The position numbers and the translations under genes are program-made. DNA of 64,000 nt from Mycolicibacterium sp. P9-22 (GTDB lineage Bacteria; Actinomycetota; Actinomycetes; Mycobacteriales; Mycobacteriaceae). Below are positions 46,964 through 57,005 of this stretch, in pieces. The notes below the pieces were generated by a model that saw only the letters and a list, made by a program, of their open reading frames with translations, did no database searches and was not told the origin of the DNA. The DNA lies in assembly GCF_008329585.1 (NCBI RefSeq), contig NZ_NPKP01000001.1, positions 682,001 to 746,000 of the forward strand, given 5' to 3'. Within the stretch, counting starts at the first letter, position 1; each line of letters starts with the position of its first letter.

Positions 46964-47758
46964 TTACTGGTAGCCGGGGGATCGCTTGCCGAGGAAGGCA
47001 TCGACACCTTCGATTCCGTCTGCACTCGCCGCCATCCGAGCGATGGTGGACGCCTCGTCGTCGAGATGGGTCTTCAGTGAGACCTCAGCGGAACCGTTGA
47101 TGAGTCGTTTCGTCTCGGCGTACGCGCTTCTCGGACCCCGACTCAAGACTGAAAGAATCTGCTGCTCTTGCACTTTGAGTTCGGTCAGCGGTACGGCCCG
47201 GCTGATCAAGCCGGCTTCGGCCGCTTCGCGTGCGGACAACGGTCGGTTTGTGAGGGCGATGTCGAATGCCTTGGCGCTGCTCAGGTTCCTTTTCAGGCGC
47301 CACGTGACACCGCAATCGGGTGACAACCCGATTGCGGTGTACGCCAGGTGCATCGAGGCGGAATCTGCCATCAGGATGATGTCGGCGGCCAGCGCAATGC
47401 CGATGCCCCCGCCTGCGACGGTCCCCTGGACGACACTCACGACGGGAACGGCGATATCCGCCAGCGCGCCGATCGACTGATGCATCACGTCCGCCAGTTG
47501 TCGGATGTGCTCACCGCGGTCGGTGGCTGCTGCGAACTCGTTGAGGTCCCCACCGACGCAGAACGCCGAGCCCTCCGCGTCGATGACGACGACGCGGGCA
47601 CGTCCGTCCTCAATCGAATCGGCACAGCGATCGACCGCCGCCGCCAGCCCGTCGGCCAAGGCGCACGTGATCGGATTCCCCGGCCCACCATCGAGGGTGA
47701 TCCGAGCGACCGAATCATCGGTAGAGAAGACGATCGAATCGTTGAGGCGTTCAGGCAT
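46964..47758 (-). CDS. Enoyl-CoA hydratase/isomerase (crotonase family, PaaG-like)
   Basis: This 264-residue crotonase has the oxyanion loop FCVGGDLNEF (about residue 66-75) and AGGGIGIALAADI (about 116). The active-site acid region reads LSPDCGVTWRL, with Asp rather than the Glu of classic hydratases, as in the isomerase PaaG. It therefore more likely shifts a double bond than adds water. It lies between two SnoaL genes in the minus-strand operon. Confidence 0.8.
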   Translation of the reverse strand: MPERLNDSIVFSTDDSVARITLDGGPGNPITCALADGLAAAVDRCADSIEDGRARVVVIDAEGSAFCVGGDLNEFAAATDRGEHIRQLADVMHQSIGALADIAVPVVSVVQGTVAGGGIGIALAADIILMADSASMHLAYTAIGLSPDCGVTWRLKRNLSSAKAFDIALTNRPLSAREAAEAGLISRAVPLTELKVQEQQILSVLSRGPRSAYAETKRLINGSAEVSLKTHLDDEASTIARMAASADGIEGVDAFLGKRSPGYQ

Positions 47759-47785
47759 GATCCACTCCAGGGGAAGGTCACCCGG

Positions 47786-48181
47786 TCAGTTACGTTTCGG
47801 TGAGCTCAGGAGTGCCCCCATCAACGGAATAAGTGTCTGCAATCCACGCAACGGACGCACGAATACCTTAAAACTGTCGATCTGAGACAAATCGTCCCAG
47901 TGGATCACATCGACGCCGTTGATATGGATGTCGTCGATCACTGCCTCGAATTCGAGCGCCGCGGCCGAATCGCCGAACCACTGCTGCGTGTATCGAAAGT
48001 CAGTGCCGGCAAATAGTGTTTCTGCGGCTTCGAGGTACGTGCGGGCTTTGGCGACACCTTCCTGCGGACTGAAGACCGCCGGTGAGTAGAACACCAGGTC
48101 TTCCGCCAGCAGGTCATCGAGTATCGACGTATCGCCGGTTGCCATGTAGCACAGCCATTGTCGTATGGGATTCGGAATCAC
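47786..48181 (-). CDS. SnoaL/NTF2-like protein
   Basis: This 131-residue cone-fold protein starts with a GTG five bases after GAGG; the frame is open to 48238 but that start would overlap the upstream gene by 23 bases. Residues follow the family: MATGDTSILDDLLAEDLVFYSP, FRYTQQWFGDSAAALEFEAVIDDI, and GVDVIHWDD. It is the second SnoaL-like gene of the cluster. Catalytic role unknown; it could be an isomerase. Confidence 0.7.
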   Translation of the reverse strand: MIPNPIRQWLCYMATGDTSILDDLLAEDLVFYSPAVFSPQEGVAKARTYLEAAETLFAGTDFRYTQQWFGDSAAALEFEAVIDDIHINGVDVIHWDDLSQIDSFKVFVRPLRGLQTLIPLMGALLSSPKRN

Positions 48182-48215
48182 TGAGGCCTCGTCATCTGTG
48201 GTTCTGAGAAATCGG

Positions 48216-49217
<1,002 letters not shown>

Positions 49218-49250
49218 TTAACTGAGTCTGTCGGCGCTTCGCGCAAGCGC

Positions 49251-49380
49251 TCAGCGCGGAGCCATACGGATGGCGCCATCCAGACGGATGACCTCACCAT
49301 TGAGCATCGGGTTTTCCACGATATGCACGGCCAGAGCGCCGTATTCGTCCGGGTCACCAAGTCGGGCCGCGGTACGGCGC
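49251..49380 (-). pseudogene. 3' remnant of an SDR (3-hydroxyacyl-CoA dehydrogenase-like) gene
   Basis: In frame with a TGA at 49253-49251, the minus strand encodes [19 protein letters not shown] followed by [18 protein letters not shown]. This is the well-conserved C-terminus of mycobacterial SDR-type 3-hydroxyacyl-CoA dehydrogenases. Upstream of about 49385 the similarity stops and the next gene (a crotonase) ends at 49418. No Rossmann motif or active-site Tyr is present. The 5' four fifths of the gene are gone, so this is a deletion scar. Confidence 0.75.
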
Positions 49381-49417
49381 GCATGGAAGTGATGGTTGGG
49401 AAGCGCTCGGCGAATGC

Positions 49418-50176
49418 TCACTTGCGCAGATTGCGGTACGCGTTGCCGATGCGGTCGACGACCTCGGGGTGCCAGATGACCTCGCGGTAGGCGAGGGTCT
49501 CGTAGGTCAGCGCGGCGATCGGGTCCATAGCGGGGGAACGCAGTGCCATCTCCTTGTTATTCATCGCAGACGCGGTGGTGGTGCCCGCAATGGACTGTGC
49601 GAGTTCGGTTGCAGCGCTGACAGCTTGGCCGGCCGGCACCATACGATCCAGCAAGCCGATGCGGAAGGCTTCGGCAGCGTCGATGCGGTCGCCGGAGAAG
49701 GTGAGCAGCTTGGCCTGGCTGAGACCGACGATCTTCCAGAGTGGCGAGAAGTATGGCGTGAGGCCCATCTTGATCTGCGGGAAACCCATGATGACATCGT
49801 CGGACCCGATGCGGATGTCAGCGAACACGGCGATATCGCAGCCACCGCCGAGCGCGGGTCCGGCGACCGCTGCGATGGTGGGCTTGGCGTAGTCGAGCAG
49901 GGTGCCGTAGACGCGCATACAGGCGTCGGAGTACTTCACCCGGGTCTCGCCGGTGAATCCGGACTGCAACTGAAGGTCCAGGCCGGCGCAGAACACGCTG
50001 TCGCCTCCCGTGATCACGACGCATGCGACGCCATCGTTGGTGCGCCAGTCATCGAGGCAATCGCTGAGATCCGCCATCAGTTCCAGGCTGAGCGCGTTGC
50101 GGCGGTCGAGTCGGTCGAAGGTGATGGTGCCGACGCCGTCGGTGATGTCGGTCTTGATCTGGGTGAAATCAGCCAT
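49418..50176 (-). CDS. Enoyl-CoA hydratase/isomerase (crotonase family)
   Basis: This 252-residue crotonase has the oxyanion loops [11 protein letters not shown] (about 62) and [19 protein letters not shown] (about 105-123). At the sites of the two catalytic glutamates it reads [16 protein letters not shown], with no acid at the second position. It may be an isomerase or a hydrolase-like crotonase rather than a hydratase. It follows fadE by 100 bp and belongs to the minus-strand operon. Confidence 0.8.
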   Translation of the reverse strand: MADFTQIKTDITDGVGTITFDRLDRRNALSLELMADLSDCLDDWRTNDGVACVVITGGDSVFCAGLDLQLQSGFTGETRVKYSDACMRVYGTLLDYAKPTIAAVAGPALGGGCDIAVFADIRIGSDDVIMGFPQIKMGLTPYFSPLWKIVGLSQAKLLTFSGDRIDAAEAFRIGLLDRMVPAGQAVSAATELAQSIAGTTTASAMNNKEMALRSPAMDPIAALTYETLAYREVIWHPEVVDRIGNAYRNLRK

Positions 50177-50276
50177 GAGTTGTTCCTTTCAAGGATGTTC
50201 GGGGTCTGGAGCTTTCGTACTGGAACTGTGGATACGCCGGTGCAACGCGCATGGACCGCGGCCGCATGACAGCCGG

Positions 50277-51446
50277 TCAGAGGCCAAGATCCTTGCCGAT
50301 GATTTCCTTCATGATCTCGGTGGTGCCGCCGTAGATGGTCTGGATGCGTGCGTCGGCGAATGAGCGGCTGACCGGATACTCGCGCATATAGCCGTAGCCA
50401 CCGTGAAGTTGTAGGCACCGATCTGCGACGCGAACCTGCAACTCGGTGGTCCACCACTTGGCCTTGGCAGCTCGAACCGCGGTCAGTTCGCCACGTGCGT
50501 GCTGAGCGACGCAATGATCGATGTAGATGCGTGCGATGTCGAGTTCAGTGGCCAGCTCGGCAAGGATGAATCGGCTGTTCTGGAACGTCCCGATGGGCCT
50601 TCCGAAGGCTTTTCGCTCGTTGACGTACTCCAGGGTCCGGGCGAGGACGCCTTCGGCGGACGACACGGCGGTCACCGCCAGTGACAGCCGTTCTTGGGGC
50701 AAGTTGTGCATGAGTTGGTAAAAGCCCGAGCCTTCCGCGCCCAGCAGGTTCTCGGCTGGTACGCGGACATCGGTGAAGCTCAGTTCGCTGGTGTCCTGGC
50801 CGTGCAGGCCGAGTTTGTCGAGGTTTCTGCCCTTCTCGAAACCCGGCGTGTCGGACTCGACTACAAACAGTGAGAGGCCCTTGTGCTTGTCCTCGCTGGT
50901 TCGCGCGGCGACGATCACCACATCACAGTTCTGGCCGTTGGAGATGAACGTCTTGGCACCGTTGAGTACGTAGTGGTCGCCGTCGCGCACCGCCCGGCTA
51001 CGGATGCCGGACAGGTCGCTGCCGGCGCCCGGCTCAGTCATGGCGATGGCACCGATCAACGTGCCGTCCGTCAGGCCGGGCAGCCAGCGTTGCTTCTGCT
51101 CATCGGAGGTGAGCTCCAGGAAGTACGGCCCGACGACGTCGTTCTGCAACGCGATGCCTAGCCCGGTCGAGGCATAGCCGGCTAGCCCGAACTCCTCATC
51201 GAGGATGGCGTTGAAGCGGAAATCGTCGACCCCAGCGCCTCCGTACTGTTCGGGTGTGCCGAACAAGAGCATGCCGTGTTCGCCCGCCGCGGTGAACAGC
51301 GTTCGATCGACGACCTTCTCCTGCTCCCACCGTTCGAAGTTGGGGGTGACGATCGTCTCGATGAATTGCTTTACGGTGCTGCGGAACTGCTCGTGTTCAT
51401 CGTCGTAGATGGTTCGCGGACCGCTGGTATCAGTCTGGATGGACAT
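50277..51446 (-). CDS. Acyl-CoA dehydrogenase (FadE, long-chain type)
   Basis: This 389-residue flavoprotein has the acyl-CoA dehydrogenase signatures AMTEPGAGSDLSGI (about 136-149) and the C-terminal QLHGGYGYMREYPVSRSFADARIQTIYGGTTEIMKE (about 347-382). The YGGT motif, with Gly in place of the medium-chain catalytic Glu, is typical of the long-chain class, whose base lies elsewhere. It introduces a double bond into the acyl-CoA made by the overlapping upstream fadD gene. Confidence 0.9.
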   Translation of the reverse strand: MSIQTDTSGPRTIYDDEHEQFRSTVKQFIETIVTPNFERWEQEKVVDRTLFTAAGEHGMLLFGTPEQYGGAGVDDFRFNAILDEEFGLAGYASTGLGIALQNDVVGPYFLELTSDEQKQRWLPGLTDGTLIGAIAMTEPGAGSDLSGIRSRAVRDGDHYVLNGAKTFISNGQNCDVVIVAARTSEDKHKGLSLFVVESDTPGFEKGRNLDKLGLHGQDTSELSFTDVRVPAENLLGAEGSGFYQLMHNLPQERLSLAVTAVSSAEGVLARTLEYVNERKAFGRPIGTFQNSRFILAELATELDIARIYIDHCVAQHARGELTAVRAAKAKWWTTELQVRVADRCLQLHGGYGYMREYPVSRSFADARIQTIYGGTTEIMKEIIGKDLGL

Positions 51447-53091
51447 CGTGATCCTGTCGAGAGTCGGAGGTGTCGAGGCGTACTTCGCTGGCGGTAGCCA
51501 GGTCTGTCAGTTGGGGTAGTCGGAACTTCTGTACCTTGCCGGTTGCGGTCGTCGGAATGCCCTCGACCACATGCCATTCGGCGGGAAGCTTCGACCTTGC
51601 CAGTCGGGCATCATCAAGATGGCGAAGGTACGTCTGGGGCCCGGCCCAAGTGCAACCTTCGGCCAGCACGATCCACGCGCCGACGGCTTCGCCGAACCGG
51701 AGGTGCGGCACCGCGATGACTGCGACGGCGTCCAAGTCGGGGTGGCTGAGCAGGGCCTGCTCGATATCCTGTGTCGAGAACTTCTCGCCGCCGCGGTTGA
51801 TGATGTCCTTGCTGCGCCCCGTCATGCGTACCCAACCGTCCGATACGACGCCGATGTCGCCGGGGTAGAACCAGCCCTCGTCATCGAATTGCGCAGCGGT
51901 GGCGTTTGTGTCGGTGTAGCCGAGGAACAGCTGAGGCCCGCTGATCCGAAGTTCGCCCTCGGTTCCGGCCGGTAAGGGTCGTCGGTCCTCGTCGACGGCT
52001 TCGATTCGCATGCCGGTCAGCAGTCGACCGTCCCAGTTTTCCCTCCGCTCCGACGGGTCGTCGCGGTTGGCGCCGGTACAGATGCCGGCGGTCTCTGTCA
52101 TTCCGTAGTTGCGAGTGGCGAAGACGCCGACTTCTGCGGCAGAGCGGATGAGGGCCGACGGGATGGTTGCTCCGGCACACATGTACGTATCGAGGTGGTG
52201 TTCGGTGCCGCGGCCCGCCTGATAGCGCGACACAAGATCTTGAAGGAAGACCGTGGCACCCATCATCAAGGTCACCTTCTCGTCGGCGATCACATCCACC
52301 GCCTCATCCGGGCGCCAAGACGGCAAGATCACCGCTCGTGCGCCGAGAAATGCAGGCAGCAGTAGGCCGGCGACGAAACCACTCAAGTGGGATAACGGTG
52401 TGCCTGCGGCGACGACTGTGGTGTGGTCCAAACTGCCGACGGCGGTCATGTTTCGTAGCTGGGCGATCAGGGACCGGGACGACAGCACCGCGCCTTTGGG
52501 GGCCGAGGTCGTACCGGAGGTGTACAGAATCAGCGCTGGTTCGTCAGCGTCCGCCGGTTCGGGTAACGGTGTCGAGTCGTCCTGCTCGGCATCCATGTTC
52601 GGGATGGTGTTCCAGCCGGGCGCCGCGCCATCGACCAGGTAGCGCAGCGACGGACGGTGGTTGAGTTTGGTCAGCATCTCATCCACTTCCGCGCGGGGTG
52701 AACGGTGCCCGAGGCTGGCGGCAACGGCAATCGCCGCGGGACGGGTGTCATTGAGAATCTGGAGAGTCTCATGCTCGCGGTAGATCGGGATGACAGGAAC
52801 GTTGAGGGCGCCGATCCGGAACGCGGCTACCTGAAGTACCAGCGCTTCCAGGCAATTCGGCAGCTGAACGATGATTCGGTCACCACGTTGCACGCCATGG
52901 CGCACCAGATCGCGCGCGACTCCGGTTACCCACGTGTCAAACTGCCCGTACGTCATTCGAGTCCCGCCGAACATGAACAGTTCGCTATTCGGGCGCGCGG
53001 CGGCCTGCCGCGCAATAAGGTCACCGACACGATCATCGGTCCACAGACCCAGTTTCACGTATAGCTGCTCGTGTTGAGGCGGCACGGTCAT
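51430..53091 (-). CDS. Acyl-CoA synthetase (FadD, AMP-forming)
   Basis: This 553-residue adenylating enzyme has the P-loop ILYTSGTTSAPKG (188-200), the A5 region YGMTETAG near 330, the hinge GWFYPGDIGVVSDGWVRMTGRSKDIINRGGEK (about 412-443), and the catalytic Lys in ATGKVQKFRL near the C-terminus. It activates a carboxylic acid to its CoA thioester, the entry step of the pathway. It overlaps fadE by 17 bases and is first of the minus-strand operon below the large operator. Confidence 0.9.
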   Translation of the reverse strand: MTVPPQHEQLYVKLGLWTDDRVGDLIARQAAARPNSELFMFGGTRMTYGQFDTWVTGVARDLVRHGVQRGDRIIVQLPNCLEALVLQVAAFRIGALNVPVIPIYREHETLQILNDTRPAAIAVAASLGHRSPRAEVDEMLTKLNHRPSLRYLVDGAAPGWNTIPNMDAEQDDSTPLPEPADADEPALILYTSGTTSAPKGAVLSSRSLIAQLRNMTAVGSLDHTTVVAAGTPLSHLSGFVAGLLLPAFLGARAVILPSWRPDEAVDVIADEKVTLMMGATVFLQDLVSRYQAGRGTEHHLDTYMCAGATIPSALIRSAAEVGVFATRNYGMTETAGICTGANRDDPSERRENWDGRLLTGMRIEAVDEDRRPLPAGTEGELRISGPQLFLGYTDTNATAAQFDDEGWFYPGDIGVVSDGWVRMTGRSKDIINRGGEKFSTQDIEQALLSHPDLDAVAVIAVPHLRFGEAVGAWIVLAEGCTWAGPQTYLRHLDDARLARSKLPAEWHVVEGIPTTATGKVQKFRLPQLTDLATASEVRLDTSDSRQDHDVHPD

Positions 53092-53140
53092 GGTGGTCCT
53101 CGGCTCGGTTGCGCGGTCCTCTCAGACCCTTGAGTCCTGA

Positions 53141-53189
53141 CCGTACACACTGTTCGACTTTTTGCAAAAAACTCGGACAGTATGTACGG
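53141..53189. promoter_or_regulatory. Large palindromic operator between divergent operons
   Basis: The 49 bases form one imperfect palindrome. CCGTACACACTGTTCGACT (53141-53159) mirrors ACTCGGACAGTATGTACGG (53171-53189) with three mismatches, and the centre TTTTTGCAAAAA is itself palindromic. It lies midway between the fadD and crotonase starts and should control both. TetR proteins encoded at 56316-57538 are candidates to bind. No promoter elements were fixed. Confidence 0.75.
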
Positions 53190-53268
53190 TTTTATCCGTT
53201 GACGTGGTCGTACCGACCCCCAATGAGCTCATTGCCTGCATTCGCGCGTTTCTAGTGAGGACCCCTGA

Positions 53269-54063
53269 ATGACCGACTACAAATACCTGCTGACCAGTGT
53301 CGAAAATGGAGTGGGCATCCTTCAGCTCAACCACCCCGAGAAGAGAAACGCGCTCGGATGGGAACTGCACAACGAGATCATTGACGCTCTCGCGAATTGG
53401 GCCTATGACGACGATGTCGCGGCGGTGCTGATCATCGGCAACGAGGAGTACTTTTGCGCCGGTTGGGCGCTCGACGTCCTGCAGGGCACTCAGGGCGAGG
53501 AACGAAACACTTTCACGGATCTGGCGTTGCGCTTCATGACCGATCTGTATGACTATCGCAAGCCCACGGTTGCCGCAGTGGCGGGCGTTGCCCCGGGCTA
53601 CGGTATGGATGTCGCGAACATGTGCGACATCACCATCGCTTCCGAGAACGCGGCTTTCGGGTCCACTCAAGTGAAATACGCGATGAACGGCTTCTACCAC
53701 GGAATGCTGCGCAAGATGAACAGTCAGCGCTCTCGTCGCATGTTCTTCACAGGCGATCCCATTGGTGCTGAGGAGGCTCTGCGCGTCGGCCTGGTGGATG
53801 AAGTAGTACCAGTGGGCAAACTGCGTGAGACTGCGCTGACCCTGGCCAAGCAGATCGCCGAATCCGGATCCGAACTCACCACCGTTCTCAAAGAGGTCGC
53901 GCTGCGTGCGCAAAACATGGACCACATCGGCGCTACCGCGTACGAGCTGCGTGTCACGCAGGATCTGGTGCAGCGGGGCCTGTTCACACGCCGGATCGAT
54001 GAGGGAATCAAGCGGCTGAAGTCGGGGCAGAGTCGCGCCACCGAGCGCTTGGCACACCCATAA
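53269..54063 (+). CDS. Crotonase-family protein with unusual active site
   Basis: This 264-residue crotonase keeps the fold motifs (FCAGWALDVLQG, about 63-74, and AGVAPGYGMDVANMCDIT, about 105-122). The usual GGG oxyanion triplet reads APGYGM and neither catalytic Glu is in place (VKYAMNGFYHGML). Such forms include ring-cleaving or hydrolytic crotonases in sterol degradation. It is first of the plus-strand operon of three overlapping genes. The reaction is open. Confidence 0.8.
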   Translation: MTDYKYLLTSVENGVGILQLNHPEKRNALGWELHNEIIDALANWAYDDDVAAVLIIGNEEYFCAGWALDVLQGTQGEERNTFTDLALRFMTDLYDYRKPTVAAVAGVAPGYGMDVANMCDITIASENAAFGSTQVKYAMNGFYHGMLRKMNSQRSRRMFFTGDPIGAEEALRVGLVDEVVPVGKLRETALTLAKQIAESGSELTTVLKEVALRAQNMDHIGATAYELRVTQDLVQRGLFTRRIDEGIKRLKSGQSRATERLAHP

Positions 54064-54065
54064 CG

Positions 54066-54944
54066 ATGTCGACACCCGGAATTTCCACAGCCCTCGAATC
54101 GCTTTCGTGCTGCGTCGCCGAGTCTGATTCGGTGGAAATGCGTTTCGGGCTGCGTAATTGCTTCCCCGAGGCGGGGGATAGTCGCAGTGAGTACGTAGTG
54201 CCCGCATGGGCCGTAAGAGAGGATGGTCGCCTGCATGCCGGTGCGCTGGCGGTCGCAGCCGACCACGTCCTGGGCGAGGTGCCATATCTTTGCCGACGAC
54301 TGGGTGAATGGTCATTGACCACGGAGCTCACTCTGGATTTCGTCGGTACTTCAGCGCCCGTGGGGTCGGTGCTTCATGTGCGGGGCTCAGCTGTCCGCTT
54401 GGAACCACGCGGCGGCTTCGTCACCGGCACTATCAGCGCAGGGGACAGCACGCCGATAGTCCTTGCTTCCACACGCACCGCCAATGTGCTTTCACAGCCA
54501 GACGAAGTCGACAGACGCGCCCCTTCGTCTGTAGTTCGACGTGGTGTAGCCCCGGTGGGCGCGACACTGGAGGAGCATCTCGGAATCGCATACACCACAG
54601 GGGATGAAGGCTTCATCGCGCGCCTCACTCGTCCGGAAGAATGGACCAACGATTTCGGCATCCTGCATGGTGGAATATGGGCGTGCTTGGCAGAAGCGGC
54701 CGCTGCGAGAGCAATTGGCCGCGTCAACGGGGATCTGTCGACGGCTCATCTCCACATCAGTTACCTGCGTCCCGGGAAGCCGTCAGCCGGAATCAACCTG
54801 GCACCGAATATCTTTCACGTAGGTAAACGTTGCGCCCTGACGGAAGTGCGAGGCTTCAGCGACGACGGGACCCTCTGCACAGTCGCAACTATCACCTCAC
54901 GAAACATCCAGCCGGCGTTCGAACAGAAACGGAGTCACCGATGA
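54066..54944 (+). CDS. Double-hotdog acyl-CoA thioesterase
   Basis: This 292-residue protein has two hotdog domains. The second contains the PaaI-type segment NDFGILHGGIWACLAEAAAARAIG (about residues 197-220), and the first a weaker copy (HAGALAVAADHVLGEVPYL). It likely hydrolyses an acyl-CoA of the pathway. It begins 2 bases after the crotonase stop and its stop overlaps the next ATG (ATGA). Confidence 0.75.
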   Translation: MSTPGISTALESLSCCVAESDSVEMRFGLRNCFPEAGDSRSEYVVPAWAVREDGRLHAGALAVAADHVLGEVPYLCRRLGEWSLTTELTLDFVGTSAPVGSVLHVRGSAVRLEPRGGFVTGTISAGDSTPIVLASTRTANVLSQPDEVDRRAPSSVVRRGVAPVGATLEEHLGIAYTTGDEGFIARLTRPEEWTNDFGILHGGIWACLAEAAAARAIGRVNGDLSTAHLHISYLRPGKPSAGINLAPNIFHVGKRCALTEVRGFSDDGTLCTVATITSRNIQPAFEQKRSHR

Positions 54945-55438
54945 GTGAAACAGCAGTCAGTCCAGAATTTCTCCGCGATTTCGGTGACCGGTGGGATCGC
55001 GCGTGGAATTCTCACGACACCGAGCAGGTCCTGGCGCTTTTGCACCCGGAAATTACCTGGGAAGATACCGTCTTTTGGCCCGACGTCATCAACGGCATAG
55101 AGGCTATGCCGACCTACATCAACACGATCTGGAAAGTCATGCCAGATGTGCAGTTTGAGGAAGTGCAGTTCTTTACAGCAGCAGAAGATGGCCGCGCCCT
55201 GTACTTGTTCAAACAAAGCGGTTCGGGCCCTGCGCGCTTTGGATCGGGACACTTCGACTCCTACGGATGCGACATCTTCCTCGAGTTCCGGGATGGCTTG
55301 CTCGCGCGATACCTCGCACAGTACGAGATCACCGACATGATGCGTCAATATGGAGCGTTGCCGCCCCGTCGCAACCTGATAGGCGGCAGCTACCTACTGT
55401 CGCTGCTCGCCGCCTCACCTGAGACCACGGCGCGCTGA
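54941..55438 (+). CDS. SnoaL/NTF2-like protein
   Basis: This 165-residue cone-fold protein begins at the ATG overlapping the thioesterase stop. Features: the helix RDFGDRWDRAWNSHDTEQVLALLHPEITWEDT (about 11-42), then a beta-rich part with DGLLARYLAQYEI near 120. It is the third SnoaL-like gene of the cluster. Its end overlaps the convergent SDR gene by 49 bases. Likely isomerase or hydratase; unproven. Confidence 0.75.
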   Translation: MSETAVSPEFLRDFGDRWDRAWNSHDTEQVLALLHPEITWEDTVFWPDVINGIEAMPTYINTIWKVMPDVQFEEVQFFTAAEDGRALYLFKQSGSGPARFGSGHFDSYGCDIFLEFRDGLLARYLAQYEITDMMRQYGALPPRRNLIGGSYLLSLLAASPETTAR

Positions 55439-56319
55439 GATGCCAGAGCCGCCCTCGTCTTGGCACCGACATCGTCAGGGTGGAGCGGCGCGGGATCGGA
55501 GGTGAGCTCCTGCATGGTCTCGGCGAGTTCCAGATCCGACCACGGTGCGTGGTGCCGGGTCCGGGACACCCGATCTGGATGGCTCCACAGCGCCATCTCC
55601 GATCCGTCGAAGCCGATGATCTGCCCGGTGATCGACCGAGCCGCAGGTGTAGCTAGTGCAACGACGATTCGTGCAACAGCAGCTGGATCGCCGAACACAT
55701 CCTGCAGCGGACTGTCCACACCACCCGAAAGTTCCAACACGGGTGCGGTCATATCGGTCAGAGCGACCGGATACAGTGCGTTCACGCTGATCTGATAACG
55801 CCACAGCTCCACCGATAAGGCCCTCGTTAGAGCGTTGACCCCGCCCTTGGCAGCTGCGTAATTGCTCTGACCGATCAGGCCAAAGAGTGCACTCCCAGAG
55901 GTCACATTCAGCACTGCGCCCCCGCCGGACTTCATTGCCCGCCCGGCAGCCCGACACATCAGCCAGGTGCCGCGTAGATGCACGGCGAGCACCTCGTCGA
56001 ACTCCTGGACTGTCATGTTCAGCAAGCTCTTGTCCCGAGTGATTCCGGCGTTGTTCACGACGAAGTCCACCGAGCCAAAAGCCATCCCGCAATAACCGAC
56101 CAGGTTGTCTACAGTGCTCTCATCAGCGACCGAACCTCTCACGTGGCCGATCTGCCCCTTGCGAGCACCCAACGCATCAAGGGCAGCTTCGCAGGCTTGC
56201 TCTGAACGGCCGTTGATGACCACATTCGCGCCGGCGTCAGCCAAGGCCGCCGCGATGGCAAGTCCGAGACCGCGGGTTGATCCTGTGACAATCGCATTCA
56301 GTCCGGTGAGGTCTATCAC
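55390..56319 (-). CDS. SDR-family dehydrogenase
   Basis: This 309-residue short-chain dehydrogenase has the NAD motif TGSTRGLGLAIA (about 11-22), NNAG near 89, Ser in VTSGSALFG and the catalytic YAAAK (about 155). A GTG overlapping the stop of the upstream tetR gene (GTGA) is the chosen start, because the NAD motif then falls in its usual place; the frame is open for 43 more codons upstream. The C-terminal 70 residues (HPDRVSRTRHHAPW onward) extend beyond a normal SDR. It probably oxidises a hydroxyl of the substrate. Confidence 0.82.
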   Translation of the reverse strand: MIDLTGLNAIVTGSTRGLGLAIAAALADAGANVVINGRSEQACEAALDALGARKGQIGHVRGSVADESTVDNLVGYCGMAFGSVDFVVNNAGITRDKSLLNMTVQEFDEVLAVHLRGTWLMCRAAGRAMKSGGGAVLNVTSGSALFGLIGQSNYAAAKGGVNALTRALSVELWRYQISVNALYPVALTDMTAPVLELSGGVDSPLQDVFGDPAAVARIVVALATPAARSITGQIIGFDGSEMALWSHPDRVSRTRHHAPWSDLELAETMQELTSDPAPLHPDDVGAKTRAALASQRAVVSGEAASSDSR

Positions 56320-57005
56320 ACGGGATCCGGTGCGTAAATGGCGTGCCAGACGATGGACGCCAGCGATGCGACATGCCGGCGGGTCTCCGCAGGGCTTGCC
56401 GGGCGAACCTGTTGATAGAGACCGCGTTCGACCATCCACACCAACCATGCCGCGGTGCTTTCCGGGTCGACCTCGGCGCGTGCGCCGCCTGACATCTGCG
56501 CGCGCCTGATGTGTTTGGCCAACTCGACATGACCGATGGTGAGCAGGCCGTGGAACTCTTCGCGCACTCCGGGGTCATTGACGGAGGTTTCCGCCAGTGC
56601 GGCCAGCAATTTGGCGCGGCGGTGGTAAGTCGCGACGAGGCCGGTGAAGATCTCGACAAGCTGATCCTGAGTGACCCCGGAATCCAGATCCATCCACCGG
56701 CGCGCAGAGGTGGCCACCTCGCCGACCACGCCCTCACCGACAACACGTAGCAGGTGACCCATATCGTCGAAGTAGGAATAGAACGTCGACCGAGAGATGC
56801 CGGCGCGCGCGATCACCTGCTCGACCGAAATATCGGAGAAGCGCTCGGATTCCGACAGCAGATCTTCGGCGGCGGTAACGATGCGGGCAACTGATGCCGC
56901 TCGTTGCAGTTGCCTTTTGGTCATTGAGTCCGAACTCGCATCGCCGGTCATCCAGTCACTGTAGCCACCGGTCTGATTGTTGATCGTCGAGAGTTGCGCC
57001 ATCAT
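56316..57005 (-). CDS. TetR-family regulator
   Basis: This 229-residue TetR protein has its helix-turn-helix at about residues 35-85 (VARIVTAAEDLL, SVEQVIARAGISRSTFYSYFDDMGHLL). It overlaps both the upstream tetR gene (4 bases) and the SDR start (4 bases), so these three are one unit. A start at an internal ATG (MTGDASSDSM, residue 19) is possible. It is a candidate regulator of the divergent operons at 53092-53268. Confidence 0.88.
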   Translation of the reverse strand: MMAQLSTINNQTGGYSDWMTGDASSDSMTKRQLQRAASVARIVTAAEDLLSESERFSDISVEQVIARAGISRSTFYSYFDDMGHLLRVVGEGVVGEVATSARRWMDLDSGVTQDQLVEIFTGLVATYHRRAKLLAALAETSVNDPGVREEFHGLLTIGHVELAKHIRRAQMSGGARAEVDPESTAAWLVWMVERGLYQQVRPASPAETRRHVASLASIVWHAIYAPDPV

